From the NCBI GenBank assembly GCA_964423405.1, contig CAYREY010000002.1, forward strand, positions 92,044-156,043: DNA of 64,000 nucleotides, in the 5' to 3' direction. The notes below the pieces were generated by a model, which saw only the letters and a program-made list of their open reading frames with translations, had not been told where the DNA came from and made no database searches. Below, in pieces: positions 8,402 through 16,969 of the stretch. The stretch comes from Bog-950 sp964423405. Lineage in GTDB: Bacteria > Bacteroidota > Bacteroidia > Chitinophagales > LD1. Position numbers and translations under genes: made by a program. Position 1 is the first letter of the stretch; each line of letters opens with the position of its first letter.

Positions 8402-9127
8402 ATGAAACGTTTTTTAGCACTTGTTATTCTGATAGCATTTACCGTTGAGGGTTTTGCCATCAGCGACCGGATACGTGTAGGCCTGTACACCTCGCCAGGC
8501 ATAGCCTGGAGCAAACCCTTTGGTAAAGACCTGCTGAAAGGCAAGCCCCGCTTTGGCATTAACTATGGTTTTATGCTGGAGTACTGGTTTGCCCGCAACG
8601 TTGGCCTGGCCAGTGGCGTGGGTGGTGCATTTGACGGCTGCAACATTAAAGGCCGCGATATATACGAGAACTTTGGCGGTGTTAAAGTGCGTAGCGTAAA
8701 CGAAAGGTATGCCTTCCATTATCTGGAAATACCCGCGTACCTTAAAATGAAAACCAACGATATAAAAGGCGGCAATTTTTCGGTATGGGGGCAGGTAGGT
8801 GTTACGCTCAACTTTACGGTAAGTGCCCGCGCTACCTACAGCGACTCGATACCGACAACTACCGGCGAGAATATTTTGATAGAGAAAGAGAATATACTTA
8901 AGCGCAATAACGAAGTAACCCGTGCTATACCGGGGTTCTGGTCTAATTTTTTTGATGTAAGGCTGGGTGTAGGTGGCGGGTTTGAGTATAAGTTTGATGA
9001 TAGAACATCGTTGCTGGTAGGTTTATTTTACCACAACGGTTTTATTAATAACCTGTTTGATAAAGATGTAAAGAAAGAACCCAATGCCATGCGGATGATG
9101 AGCCTGCGCGTGGGTGTGTTGTTTTAA
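8402..9127 (+). CDS. PorT-like outer-membrane beta-barrel protein
   Basis: The 241-residue product has a signal peptide (MKRFLALVILIAFTVEGFA) followed by alternating amphipathic strands. It ends in an aromatic-terminated strand (SLRVGVLF), as expected for an outer-membrane barrel of the Bacteroidota porin/OMP_b-brl_2 class. GLYTSPGIAWSKP and HYLEIPAYLKMK are typical strand motifs. It lies 9 bases upstream of ligA and is likely co-transcribed with it. PorT-type proteins have been linked to T9SS, but this one could be a generic barrel, so I give no symbol. Confidence 0.82.
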   Translation: MKRFLALVILIAFTVEGFAISDRIRVGLYTSPGIAWSKPFGKDLLKGKPRFGINYGFMLEYWFARNVGLASGVGGAFDGCNIKGRDIYENFGGVKVRSVNERYAFHYLEIPAYLKMKTNDIKGGNFSVWGQVGVTLNFTVSARATYSDSIPTTTGENILIEKENILKRNNEVTRAIPGFWSNFFDVRLGVGGGFEYKFDDRTSLLVGLFYHNGFINNLFDKDVKKEPNAMRMMSLRVGVLF

Positions 9128-9136
9128 TAACCAGCT

Positions 9137-11236
9137 ATGTACAACAAAACACAGGAGCAGGAACTTAACCTGCTTACCCAGCAACTGATAAAAGCCGATG
9201 CCCCGTTTAGCGATGCCGAAAAGATAGAGGCCTTGCGCCGCGTAATTAATTACCACGACTGGCGCTACTATGTAGTAAGCGAACCGGTGGTTACCGATTA
9301 CGATTACGACAAACTATTTAAGCAACTGCGCGAACTGGAGGCACAACACCCTGCGCTGGTAACACCCGACTCGCCCACACAACGGGTGGCCCGCGGATTG
9401 ACTTCCGATTTTAAATCGGTGCCGCATTTGGTAAGTATGCTATCGTTAGAGAACTCGTATGATATAGACGACCTGAACGATTTTGACCGCCGTGTAAAGG
9501 ACCTGACTAACAGCAGCGAAGTAGAATATTGTGTAGAGCCGAAGTTTGATGGTAGCAGTATAGCGTTGGTGTACGAAGATGATATACTGATACGTGCCGC
9601 TACGCGTGGCGATGGTGCTGTGGGCGAAGATATAACCAACAATGCCAAGGCGCTGGCCTCTATACCGCTACGCGCACCGTTCTCTAACTTTGGTATACAC
9701 CGGATAGAGATACGCGGTGAAGTAATTATACAGCGCAGTGTATTTGAAAAGATGAACGAAGCGCGTAAAGAGCTGGGTGAAAAGCAGTTTCAGAATGCGC
9801 GTAACACCGCATCGGGTTCGCTGCGGGTAAAAGATCCTAACGAGGCGCGTGCCCGTAATTTAGAGGCAATACTGTACTCGGTAAGTTTAGCCGAAGATAA
9901 AGAGGGCCGCAACCTGCTGGCCGGTAAGCTGGAGTCGCACTACCACATTATTGATATAATGTACCAGTGCGGTTTTAAAACACCTATACGCGAAGTAAAA
10001 GTATGTACCAACATACAGCAGGTGCACGATTTTATTACTACCTGGGATGAAAAGCGCCACACCTTTAATATAGATACCGATGGTATGGTGGTAAAGGTAA
10101 ACAGCCTTAAAATGCAACAGCAATGTGGTACTACCTCGCACCATCCGCGCTGGGCTATTGCCTATAAGTTTGCTGCCAAACAGGCGCAGAGCAAATTACT
10201 AAAGGTAGAATTTCAGGTAGGGCGTACCGGTGCGGTTACACCGGTAGCAAAAATAGAACCGGTGCCATTGGCAGGCGTTACTATCTCCTCTATATCGTTG
10301 CACAACGAAGATTTTATACTGGAAAAAGACATACACCTGAATGATACCGTAATAGTAGAACGTGCCGGCGAGGTGATACCCTATATACTAGGTGTGGTGC
10401 CCGACCTGCGCACCGGTGAGGAGAGGAAGATTGATTTTCCGCGGCATTGCCCCAGTTGTAACTCGCCGCTGGTAAAGCCCGAGGAAGAAGCAGTATGGCG
10501 CTGTGATAATGTTGACTGCCCTGCACAAACCGAAGAGCGGGCGATACACTTTGTATCGAAAGATGCGATGGATATAGATGGCCTGGGTAGCCAGACTATA
10601 CTGGAGTTTATTAAGCTGGGCTACATACGCAACATAGAGGATATATACCAGCTGCCCTACGATACCATACTTACTTTAGAAGGCTGGAAGGAGAAGAGTG
10701 TAAATAACCTGCGTGCAGGTATAGAGGATAGCAAGAACCGCCCGTTGTGGCGCCTGCTGAATGCGCTAGGCATACGCCACGTGGGTGTTACTACCAGTAA
10801 AGACATCAGCAGCCATATAAACAGCATATTTGATTTGCAGCAGAAGACTGTGGAGGACCTGACCAACATAGAAGGTATAGGCCCCAAGGTGGCGCAAAGC
10901 TTGCACGACTTTTTTCAGAATGAAGGCAACATACACTTGCTGCACGAGTTGAAGAAAGCCGGTGTAAATACCGATAACCGCCCCGAAGATTCGCTGGCGA
11001 AGAACAACAAGCTGGAGGGTAAAACCTTTTTGTTTACCGGTTCGCTACAGCAGTTTACCCGCGACCGTGCCAAACAATTGGTAGAAGAAAACGGCGGTAA
11101 ATTGCTGAGTGGTGTATCGGCTAACCTTAACTATTTGGTTGTAGGTGAAGATGCCGGCAGCAAGCTTACCAAGGCACAGAAAATACCAACTATAACCGTG
11201 TTGAGCGAGGTGGAGTTTTTGCAGATGATTGGGTGA
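9137..11236 (+). CDS. ligA: NAD-dependent DNA ligase
   Basis: LigA seals nicks in replication and repair with NAD+ as adenylate donor. The 699-residue protein shows domain Ia (DWRYYVVSEP), the adenylation motif EPKFDGSS with active Lys136, an OB fold, and a Cys4 zinc finger (CPSCNS, then CDNVDC). Helix-hairpin-helix repeats (GIGPKVAQSL) and a C-terminal BRCT domain (residues about 625-699, FLFTGSL...) follow. The length and order are those of the family. It is followed by a palindromic element at 11252 and then an AT-rich gene of different composition. Confidence 0.97.
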   Translation: MYNKTQEQELNLLTQQLIKADAPFSDAEKIEALRRVINYHDWRYYVVSEPVVTDYDYDKLFKQLRELEAQHPALVTPDSPTQRVARGLTSDFKSVPHLVSMLSLENSYDIDDLNDFDRRVKDLTNSSEVEYCVEPKFDGSSIALVYEDDILIRAATRGDGAVGEDITNNAKALASIPLRAPFSNFGIHRIEIRGEVIIQRSVFEKMNEARKELGEKQFQNARNTASGSLRVKDPNEARARNLEAILYSVSLAEDKEGRNLLAGKLESHYHIIDIMYQCGFKTPIREVKVCTNIQQVHDFITTWDEKRHTFNIDTDGMVVKVNSLKMQQQCGTTSHHPRWAIAYKFAAKQAQSKLLKVEFQVGRTGAVTPVAKIEPVPLAGVTISSISLHNEDFILEKDIHLNDTVIVERAGEVIPYILGVVPDLRTGEERKIDFPRHCPSCNSPLVKPEEEAVWRCDNVDCPAQTEERAIHFVSKDAMDIDGLGSQTILEFIKLGYIRNIEDIYQLPYDTILTLEGWKEKSVNNLRAGIEDSKNRPLWRLLNALGIRHVGVTTSKDISSHINSIFDLQQKTVEDLTNIEGIGPKVAQSLHDFFQNEGNIHLLHELKKAGVNTDNRPEDSLAKNNKLEGKTFLFTGSLQQFTRDRAKQLVEENGGKLLSGVSANLNYLVVGEDAGSKLTKAQKIPTITVLSEVEFLQMIG

Positions 11237-11251
11237 TGGAGTTATTACTAA

Positions 11252-11276
11252 TGGCACGCGTCGCAGACGCGCGCCA
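11252..11276. repeat. Palindromic element after ligA
   Basis: Two 11-base arms (TGGCACGCGTC and GACGCGCGCCA) pair around a GCA loop with one G-U wobble. It sits 15 bases after the ligA stop and 18 bases before the cyclase-like gene. It resembles small dispersed GC-rich hairpins seen in Bacteroidota genomes. No T-run follows, so it is not a standard terminator. Confidence 0.7.
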
Positions 11277-11294
11277 GCGCGTAAACTATAAAAA

Positions 11295-12119
11295 ATGGAC
11301 AATCAATATTCAGTTTATATTTCCAACGAGAATCCTACACTAAAGGAGTCCTATTGTGCCTTTATAGACATATTAGGTTTTACGGAAGACATGATTAGCG
11401 CTGCTCAACAAGGTCAAGAACAAATATTGCTTGACAAATTGATTTCGGCACTAAAGATTGATGGCGGGATATTGAAGCCTAAACTAGGTGGGTCAGATAA
11501 GCCATTGTGGGCTTCGAAAATATTCACAGACAATGTTGTGTTGGGTTACCCATTGCACAATACTGATGGAGAAGGAGAATTCGGATTTTTAATCCATCAA
11601 CTTTCATACTATCAAATGAGAATGGCCTTGGAAGGATTTTTTATACGAGGGGGCTTTTCAATAGGAAATTTATATATGGATGAAGACTTGGTTTATGGCA
11701 GTGCCTTGCTAAGTGCATACAGTATTGAAAATAAAGTATCGAATACACCTAGGATTGTACTTTCTAAAGAGGTTGTTGAATTAGTTAACAGACACCTTAA
11801 GTATTATGGCGACCCTAAAGAAGCTCCTCAAAACTCAGACATACTAATCGATGCCGACAATCAGTATTTTATCAATTATTTAATTACAACAGTTATAGGG
11901 GATCAAGTAATAGACCAAGCTATAATGAAGCACAAAGAAGAAATAGAAAAAAATCTTATAAAATTCTCTTCCGTTCCACGTATTTGGTCCAAATATTTAT
12001 GGATTGCTAATTATCACAATTATTTCTGCGAATTAATTAAAGAGTATAAGGGTTATCACACAAACTTTTTAATCGATAATAATTTAGCTGTTCAAAGGCC
12101 TAGGAGATTAGTCTCTTAA
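11295..12119 (+). CDS. Class III nucleotide-cyclase-like protein, orphan
   Basis: This 274-residue soluble protein has the core pattern of class III nucleotidyl cyclases. CAFIDILGFTE (first metal Asp25) is followed by SKIFTDNVVLG (second metal Asp79). RGGFSIGNLY at 118-127 and VYGSALLSAYSIE at 134-146 come next, then RIVLSKEV. The usual transition-state Asn and Arg of the VNxAxRME segment are not present (ALLSAYSIE), so activity or substrate may differ. The gene is clearly richer in A+T and uses different codons from ligA and its other neighbours, suggesting transfer. No partner effector or cNMP-binding protein adjoins it. The fold call is by motif only. Confidence 0.6.
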   Translation: MDNQYSVYISNENPTLKESYCAFIDILGFTEDMISAAQQGQEQILLDKLISALKIDGGILKPKLGGSDKPLWASKIFTDNVVLGYPLHNTDGEGEFGFLIHQLSYYQMRMALEGFFIRGGFSIGNLYMDEDLVYGSALLSAYSIENKVSNTPRIVLSKEVVELVNRHLKYYGDPKEAPQNSDILIDADNQYFINYLITTVIGDQVIDQAIMKHKEEIEKNLIKFSSVPRIWSKYLWIANYHNYFCELIKEYKGYHTNFLIDNNLAVQRPRRLVS

Positions 12120-12147
12120 ATACATGAGACTGACCAATTCTACAGCA

Positions 12148-13011
12148 CTACACCAACATAAACCCCTTATCACACAGGTCTTCTACGTTAAGGTCGGGGG
12201 TGGCGCTGCCAATTTTTATAAGGGCCTGTTTGGCGTTCTCCAGTCCGCGCAGGCGGATGCTGTAGTCGGTACTCCACACGGTAGATAGCAACCACGTGTA
12301 CGCATCGGCTTCGGTTAGTTTAAAGCGTTCGCATAATAGTTTTACTGAATGCGGCGAAGCTACAAAGTGCATGCTCTGTTCGTTTATTACTTCCAGTACT
12401 GTGTTTATCTCATCGCGTTTATTTTCCAGCGCATCGTCGCTGGCTATTACCAGCATACTGCTCCACGGTGCGTTAAACTCGCCTATCATACGTACCAGTC
12501 CTTTTTCTACAAAGGCTTTGGTCATGTATTTTTCCCAATAAAATATTTGTGTTTCGCCTTTGGTAAGCGACTCCATAGCCCCATCAATACTGCGTACTTC
12601 TATCAGGTCTTCGGGGTTTACTTTTTCGCCACGTTGCTCGGCATGTATCATAGCCATTAAGTGCGAACCCGAACCCAGTTTACTGATAGCATATTTTTTA
12701 GGCTGCTTGCCATACACCGAGTGTACCGGTGATTGTGCACCGGTAAAAATGCCCCAACCCAGCGGCGAGGTGATATACTCTTTTACAATTTTTGCTTTAA
12801 GCCCTTTGGCTGCTGCCGATATAAAACCCTCGGTAAGCAGTATGGCTAAATCAAGCTCGCCGGTGCGCAGGGCCTCGGTCATTACACCGGTGCCACCGGG
12901 AAAGAACTTCCAGTTAACATCGGCACCGGCCTGTTTAAATTTATTCTCCTCTACCGCCATATTCCACGGCAGGTTAAAGTGTTCGGTTACTCCTCCAATA
13001 CTAATGCTCAT
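12148..13011 (-). CDS. Substrate-binding-like protein (NMT1/SsuA type), no signal peptide
   Basis: The 287-residue product resembles the periplasmic solute-binding fold of ABC transporters for sulfonates, nitrate and pyrimidines. It has FFPGGTGVMTEAL, a typical early ligand-loop segment, then GELDLAILLTEG and GSGSHLMAMIHAEQ. The protein begins directly with the first beta strand (MSISIGGVTEHFN) and has no signal peptide, so it is probably cytoplasmic. No ABC permease or ATPase lies nearby. It could bind a small molecule for sensing or be a thiamine-biosynthesis-like enzyme. I cannot choose between these. Confidence 0.7.
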   Translation of the reverse strand: MSISIGGVTEHFNLPWNMAVEENKFKQAGADVNWKFFPGGTGVMTEALRTGELDLAILLTEGFISAAAKGLKAKIVKEYITSPLGWGIFTGAQSPVHSVYGKQPKKYAISKLGSGSHLMAMIHAEQRGEKVNPEDLIEVRSIDGAMESLTKGETQIFYWEKYMTKAFVEKGLVRMIGEFNAPWSSMLVIASDDALENKRDEINTVLEVINEQSMHFVASPHSVKLLCERFKLTEADAYTWLLSTVWSTDYSIRLRGLENAKQALIKIGSATPDLNVEDLCDKGFMLV

Positions 13012-13020
13012 ACTTATCTT

Positions 13021-13217
13021 GATTACGCTGATAAAACAAATGCAACTATAAATACAGGATTAAATCCGGTGTAATATTAACTAATCATACTTTAATCAGT
13101 TCTATACTTGTGTTAAACACTATAAGGTGTAGAATGGTTTGGTATAGTGCCGTAAATGAATGGTAATGCTGCATTAATATTTTGCGCTTTTCTTAATATG
13201 TATTATCTGTGTAATCC
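13021..13217. repeat. Intergenic copies of a GATTACRCYGAT motif
   Basis: GATTACGCTGATAAAA lies at 13021-13036, and the reverse-oriented ATCTGTGTAATCC at 13205-13217. Both match a motif found at several other intergenic sites (14107, 14127, 26250, 26272, 45206). The rest of this 226-base spacer is AT-rich and shows nothing else. Confidence 0.45.
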
Positions 13218-13237
13218 AGCAGCCTTTATCAGCGGAA

Positions 13238-14089
13238 TCAATCAGATAAAAAGAAATCGATGCTTGCGTTAACCACGTCTTCCATATCCTCGTTTAAGGT
13301 AGTAGCGGTGTATGGGTGGCGGGTGCCAAAGTTGTGATTGCTATGCTCCAGTAAAAACAGTTGTGCGCTTTTGTTCCATTGGTGCATCTCTACAGCAGCG
13401 GCGTAGGGTACGGTTTCATCATCGGTACCGTGTATAATTAAAAACGGTATGGTTAGGGCGCGCACCGCATCGGGTACAAACAGACGGGGCAGGTTGGCAA
13501 AATAGTTTTCGTACATCTGCCATTTAATAGGCATAAGTTGTTTGGTGCGGGCATTGCCTATAAATACCACGCCTTCGCGTTTTATTTTATCCAGTTCATC
13601 CTGCGTCCAGTACTTGCTAAACTCGTTAACGCTGGCCCAGGTACATACTTTTTTTACACGCTTATCTTCATGTGCTTTTAAAATAGAGATACCACCGCCG
13701 CGGCTGTGGCCCATCAGGTATAGTTTACCGGTATCTACATTATTGCTGCTAACAGGAAAAGCGGATGAGCAAACCCAATCTATCACCACACCCAGGTCGT
13801 CCATCTCTATGCTCAGGTTATCGTTGCCAAAGGCTTCCAGGTCAACAAAATCCATGGGGTGGTCTACCGTAGTGCCGTTATGCGAAAAATTAAACTTAAC
13901 GTATACCAAACCGGCTTCGGCAAATTTTTCGGCTACTATATCAAAAGCCCCCCAATCTTTAAAGCCTTTAAAACCGTGGCAGAATACCACTACGGGTTTA
14001 GGCTGCCCATCGGGTTGGTAGTACACATCTACCAGAAACGGGCGGCCGTGTTTGCTTTGTAATATGAGGTTGCGTTCGCGGGTAATCAT
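13238..14089 (-). CDS. Alpha/beta hydrolase (dienelactone-hydrolase-like)
   Basis: The 283-residue protein has the nucleophile elbow GHSRGGG (Ser in GxSxG) preceded by the oxyanion strand VVFCHGFKGFKDWG. HGTDDETVPY supplies the acid and SNHNFGTRHP the His late in the chain. There is no signal peptide, so it is probably cytoplasmic. The substrate cannot be told; relatives act on esters or peptides. It is monocistronic, flanked on both sides by spacers carrying GATTAC-type repeats. Confidence 0.85.
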   Translation of the reverse strand: MITRERNLILQSKHGRPFLVDVYYQPDGQPKPVVVFCHGFKGFKDWGAFDIVAEKFAEAGLVYVKFNFSHNGTTVDHPMDFVDLEAFGNDNLSIEMDDLGVVIDWVCSSAFPVSSNNVDTGKLYLMGHSRGGGISILKAHEDKRVKKVCTWASVNEFSKYWTQDELDKIKREGVVFIGNARTKQLMPIKWQMYENYFANLPRLFVPDAVRALTIPFLIIHGTDDETVPYAAAVEMHQWNKSAQLFLLEHSNHNFGTRHPYTATTLNEDMEDVVNASIDFFLSD

Positions 14090-14106
14090 TGAGCTAACAT
14101 AAACAT

Positions 14107-14140
14107 GATTACGCCGATTAAAAAATGATTACACCGATAA
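14107..14140. repeat. Two direct copies of the GATTACRCYGAT motif
   Basis: GATTACGCCGATTA (14107-14120) and GATTACACCGATAA (14127-14140) are direct repeats 20 bases apart in the spacer between the hydrolase and the polyprenyl synthase. The same motif recurs elsewhere in the window. Confidence 0.55.
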
Positions 14141-14194
14141 ATACAGAATGATTGCACAAGGGGTAAGCATTTATTAAAAGCAAGCATAAGAACC

Positions 14195-14266
14195 TCTCAC
14201 AGAACACACGGAAAACACAGAACATGCGATGGGCTGTTTTCTGTGATTTCTGTGCAGTTTGTGAGA
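14195..14266. repeat. Long imperfect inverted repeat (cacaga-type element)
   Basis: Arms at 14195-14221 (TCTCACAGAACACACGG...) and 14240-14266 (ending CAGTTTGTGAGA) are about 27 bases each and match at roughly three quarters of positions around an 18-base centre. This would form a long hairpin. It contains no coding frame and resembles a miniature dispersed element. Confidence 0.6.
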
Positions 14267-14338
14267 TAGATAATTTGGAAAATGATGAACACATCTTTTG
14301 TAAACAATTTTCATTTATAGGGTTACATTCGCCACCGG

Positions 14339-15313
14339 ATGTCGCTGAACCTGGATGATATAAAGAAGCCCATTGCCCGCGAGCTGGATGAGTTTGAGGT
14401 GCGCTTTCGCGAAAGCATGAAAAGCAAAGCACCGCTGCTTGACCGTATTACCCATTACATAGTAACCCGCAAGGGCAAGCAAATGCGCCCGATGTTTGTT
14501 TTTCTTTCGGCCAAGCTGTGTGGCGAGCTGAACGAAGCTACTTACGTAGCGGCATCGCTGGTAGAGATACTGCATACAGCTACACTGGTGCACGATGATG
14601 TGGTAGACGATAGCTACCAACGCCGGGGTTTCTTTTCTATTAACGCACTTTGGAAAAACAAGATAGCCGTACTGGTAGGAGACTTTCTGTTATCGAGAGG
14701 TTTGTTGCTTTCGATAGAAAATGACCAATACCAGCTATTGCACATACTATCCAGCACTATTACGGCTATGGCCGAGGGCGAACTGATACAGTTAGAGAAG
14801 GCACGCCGACTGGATATAAAAGAAGATATATACTTTGAAATTATACGTGGCAAAACGGCCTCGCTGATTGCATCGGCCTGCGCCTGCGGTGCATCTACCA
14901 CTACCAAAGATGAAGCGCTGATACAACGCGTAAAGCTGATGGGCGAAAAAATTGGTATTGCTTTTCAGATAAAAGATGACCTGTTTGATTACGAAGAGGC
15001 TGAAATAGGCAAGCCACGTGGTATTGATATTAAAGAGCGGAAGATGACCCTGCCGCTGATACATGCGCTGGGTAAAGTTTCATCGGCCGATAAGAAGAAG
15101 ATAATAAACATAGTAAAGAACGATAACCAGAACACCGAGAAGGTGAAGTGGGTGATAGATACCGTACGCGCCAGCGGCGGTATGGATTATGCTACCCAAA
15201 AAATGATAGAATACCGCGATGAGGCATTACAGTTGCTGCACCAGTTTCCTGCCAGCGAATCGCGCAACTCGGTAGAACAGCTGATAGAGTTTACCATTAA
15301 ACGCGCTATTTAA
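14339..15313 (+). CDS. All-trans polyprenyl diphosphate synthase
   Basis: The enzyme condenses isopentenyl diphosphate onto allylic primers to make the long isoprenoid tail, most likely for menaquinone. The 324-residue protein has the first Asp-rich motif HDDVVDDS and the second DDLFDYE, plus GKQMRPMFVFLSA and GEL(I)QLE segments. The length is as expected. The ATG at 14339 follows TACATTCG (14324-14331), which resembles the Bacteroidota -7 box. Chain length cannot be set by eye. It converges on the GH3 gene, with a weak hairpin between. Confidence 0.94.
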   Translation: MSLNLDDIKKPIARELDEFEVRFRESMKSKAPLLDRITHYIVTRKGKQMRPMFVFLSAKLCGELNEATYVAASLVEILHTATLVHDDVVDDSYQRRGFFSINALWKNKIAVLVGDFLLSRGLLLSIENDQYQLLHILSSTITAMAEGELIQLEKARRLDIKEDIYFEIIRGKTASLIASACACGASTTTKDEALIQRVKLMGEKIGIAFQIKDDLFDYEEAEIGKPRGIDIKERKMTLPLIHALGKVSSADKKKIINIVKNDNQNTEKVKWVIDTVRASGGMDYATQKMIEYRDEALQLLHQFPASESRNSVEQLIEFTIKRAI

Positions 15314-15334
15314 AAACGGGACCTCAGAAACGCG

Positions 15335-15422
15335 AGGGTTAACAAAAACAAGGTAGGGGTGTTAACATATAAATTCACAAACACTTGATTGCTAATATTT
15401 TGCAATCAATTGGGGTTAACAT
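15335..15422. repeat. Array of GTTAAC-containing motifs
   Basis: AGGGTTAACA (15335-15344), GGGGTGTTAACAT (15356-15368) and GGGGTTAACAT (15412-15422) are direct copies. The last two begin 56 bases apart. The same motif in opposite orientation, with a 55-base period, is found at 32924-32994. Confidence 0.55.
15385..15409. terminator. Possible bidirectional terminator between convergent genes
   Basis: An 8-bp perfect stem (TTGATTGC / GCAATCAA) with a 9-base AT loop lies between the polyprenyl synthase and the convergent GH3 gene. It lacks a clean T-run, so termination is plausible but weak. Confidence 0.4.
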
Positions 15423-15437
15423 GGTTTTAAAACGCCA

Positions 15438-16946
15438 TCAAAAAAACTGTAGTATTTCTTCTATTACTCCCCGCCCGTTAACCAGCCTGGGCACTTTGTT
15501 CTGCCCGCCCAGTTTGTTTTTAGATGACAGCCATTTGTAGAACGTGCCTTCGGGAAGGGCTATTACTTCGAGACGTGACAGTGCTAAATCGTTGGTACGT
15601 TTTTGCAGGTAGTTGCTGTTCTCCAGTTTCAGATTTTCATCTAACACAGCAGCATATTGGTTAACATCAACCGGTGGTTGATTAAACTCTATAGCAAACT
15701 GTATGCGGCCTTTCTGTTCAATGTTTATGTAGAACGGCGCCACAGTATAATCGCGTACTGAACAGTTGAACGTGGCATTGGTTTTCATCAATGCGTTCTG
15801 CACATTGGCCAGTAGCAGGTCTTCGCCAAAGGCATTGATATACTCCTGTGTGCGGCCAGTTATTTTAAATGTATATGGGTCGGTTTTAGTAAAGGTTAGT
15901 ACATCGCCAATCTGGTAACGTATTAAACCGTTGGGTGCGGTAAGCAATAGCACATACGGCACACCGGTTTGTACCTCGCTAAGTTGCATGGCATTCCTAT
16001 CGCCGGTGTAGTATTTATCAAGCGGTATAAACTCGTAAAACAACAGGTTGTCGGTAAGTAGTAACAGGTCGGTATTGTGCAGGGTTTCCTGTATGGCTAT
16101 AAAGCCTTCGGTGGCGTTGTATATTTCGAAGAAGATAAAATCATCGCGGCCTATCAACTCTTTAAACTGCTGGCGGTATGGCTCAAAGCTAACCCCGCCG
16201 TGAAAGAACACCTGCAGGTTTTTCCATAGCTGGCTTAGCCGGGTAAAGCCGGTTTCTTCTTTCAGCTTATTAAGCATAGCCAGGTGCCAGGTGGGCACAC
16301 CGCTAAAGGTGCCTACATCTTCGTGCTTTACCTCCTGCACGGTGCGGTTAATTTTCTCCTCCCACTTGCCCAGTGTTTGTACCTGTATGCCGGGCGTATA
16401 GTAGCGCCGGTAAACAGGCGGTATGTTGCGCGAAAGTATAGCCGATATATCGCCGATAACTATACCGTTGGGTAGCACCTCATATATGCCGCCGGGTATC
16501 AGCAGGTTTTTGTGGCTAAGCAGATAGAGCTTTTTATTAAGCTGATGAATTTTAGATAAAGCAAAAAAACTGCCGCGCACGTGGCACTGGCGCATGATCT
16601 CTTTAGTAATAGGCACCAGTTTGCTTTTGCCACTGGTAGTGCCCGATGTTTTGGCAAACCAGCGCACCGGTTTATCGGTCATTACGTTTTGCGCGCCGGC
16701 TTTAATCTGCTCTATGTAGGGTTCGTAAAAGTCGTATTGGGTAACCGGTACCAATGTGCTGAACTGGTTGTATGATTTTATATCGCTGAATTTTAAATCG
16801 CGGCCCAGTTGGGTATTAGCCAGGCGGCTGATAATACGTTGAAACAACTGCTGCTGGTGACAGATAGATTTTGCAGCTGTAAAATGGGGGCTGTACGTAT
16901 GCTTTAGATACTGGCGGAAAACAAAGTTTTTGAGATTAAACCCCAT
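15438..16946 (-). CDS. GH3-family acyl-adenylate synthetase-like protein
   Basis: The 502-residue protein matches the GH3 family, named from plant auxin-conjugating enzymes of the firefly-luciferase fold. It has the ATP-binding FAKTSGTTSGKSKLVPIT, the YNATEGFIA motif, the YRIGDVL-like RYQIGDVLTFT, and the late FGEDLL and KLGGQNKVPRL elements. Bacterial members are poorly characterised; by family they adenylate a carboxylate and may join it to an amine. It lies 23 bases downstream of lptB on the same strand, so the two may be co-transcribed. The substrate is unknown. Confidence 0.88.
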   Translation of the reverse strand: MGFNLKNFVFRQYLKHTYSPHFTAAKSICHQQQLFQRIISRLANTQLGRDLKFSDIKSYNQFSTLVPVTQYDFYEPYIEQIKAGAQNVMTDKPVRWFAKTSGTTSGKSKLVPITKEIMRQCHVRGSFFALSKIHQLNKKLYLLSHKNLLIPGGIYEVLPNGIVIGDISAILSRNIPPVYRRYYTPGIQVQTLGKWEEKINRTVQEVKHEDVGTFSGVPTWHLAMLNKLKEETGFTRLSQLWKNLQVFFHGGVSFEPYRQQFKELIGRDDFIFFEIYNATEGFIAIQETLHNTDLLLLTDNLLFYEFIPLDKYYTGDRNAMQLSEVQTGVPYVLLLTAPNGLIRYQIGDVLTFTKTDPYTFKITGRTQEYINAFGEDLLLANVQNALMKTNATFNCSVRDYTVAPFYINIEQKGRIQFAIEFNQPPVDVNQYAAVLDENLKLENSNYLQKRTNDLALSRLEVIALPEGTFYKWLSSKNKLGGQNKVPRLVNGRGVIEEILQFF

Positions 16947-16969
16947 GCCGCTAAAATAAAATCAAAACG

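Noticed and set aside
12148..13011. An ABC importer operon around the solute-binding-like gene
   Set aside because: No permease or ATPase gene adjoins it, and the protein has no signal peptide.
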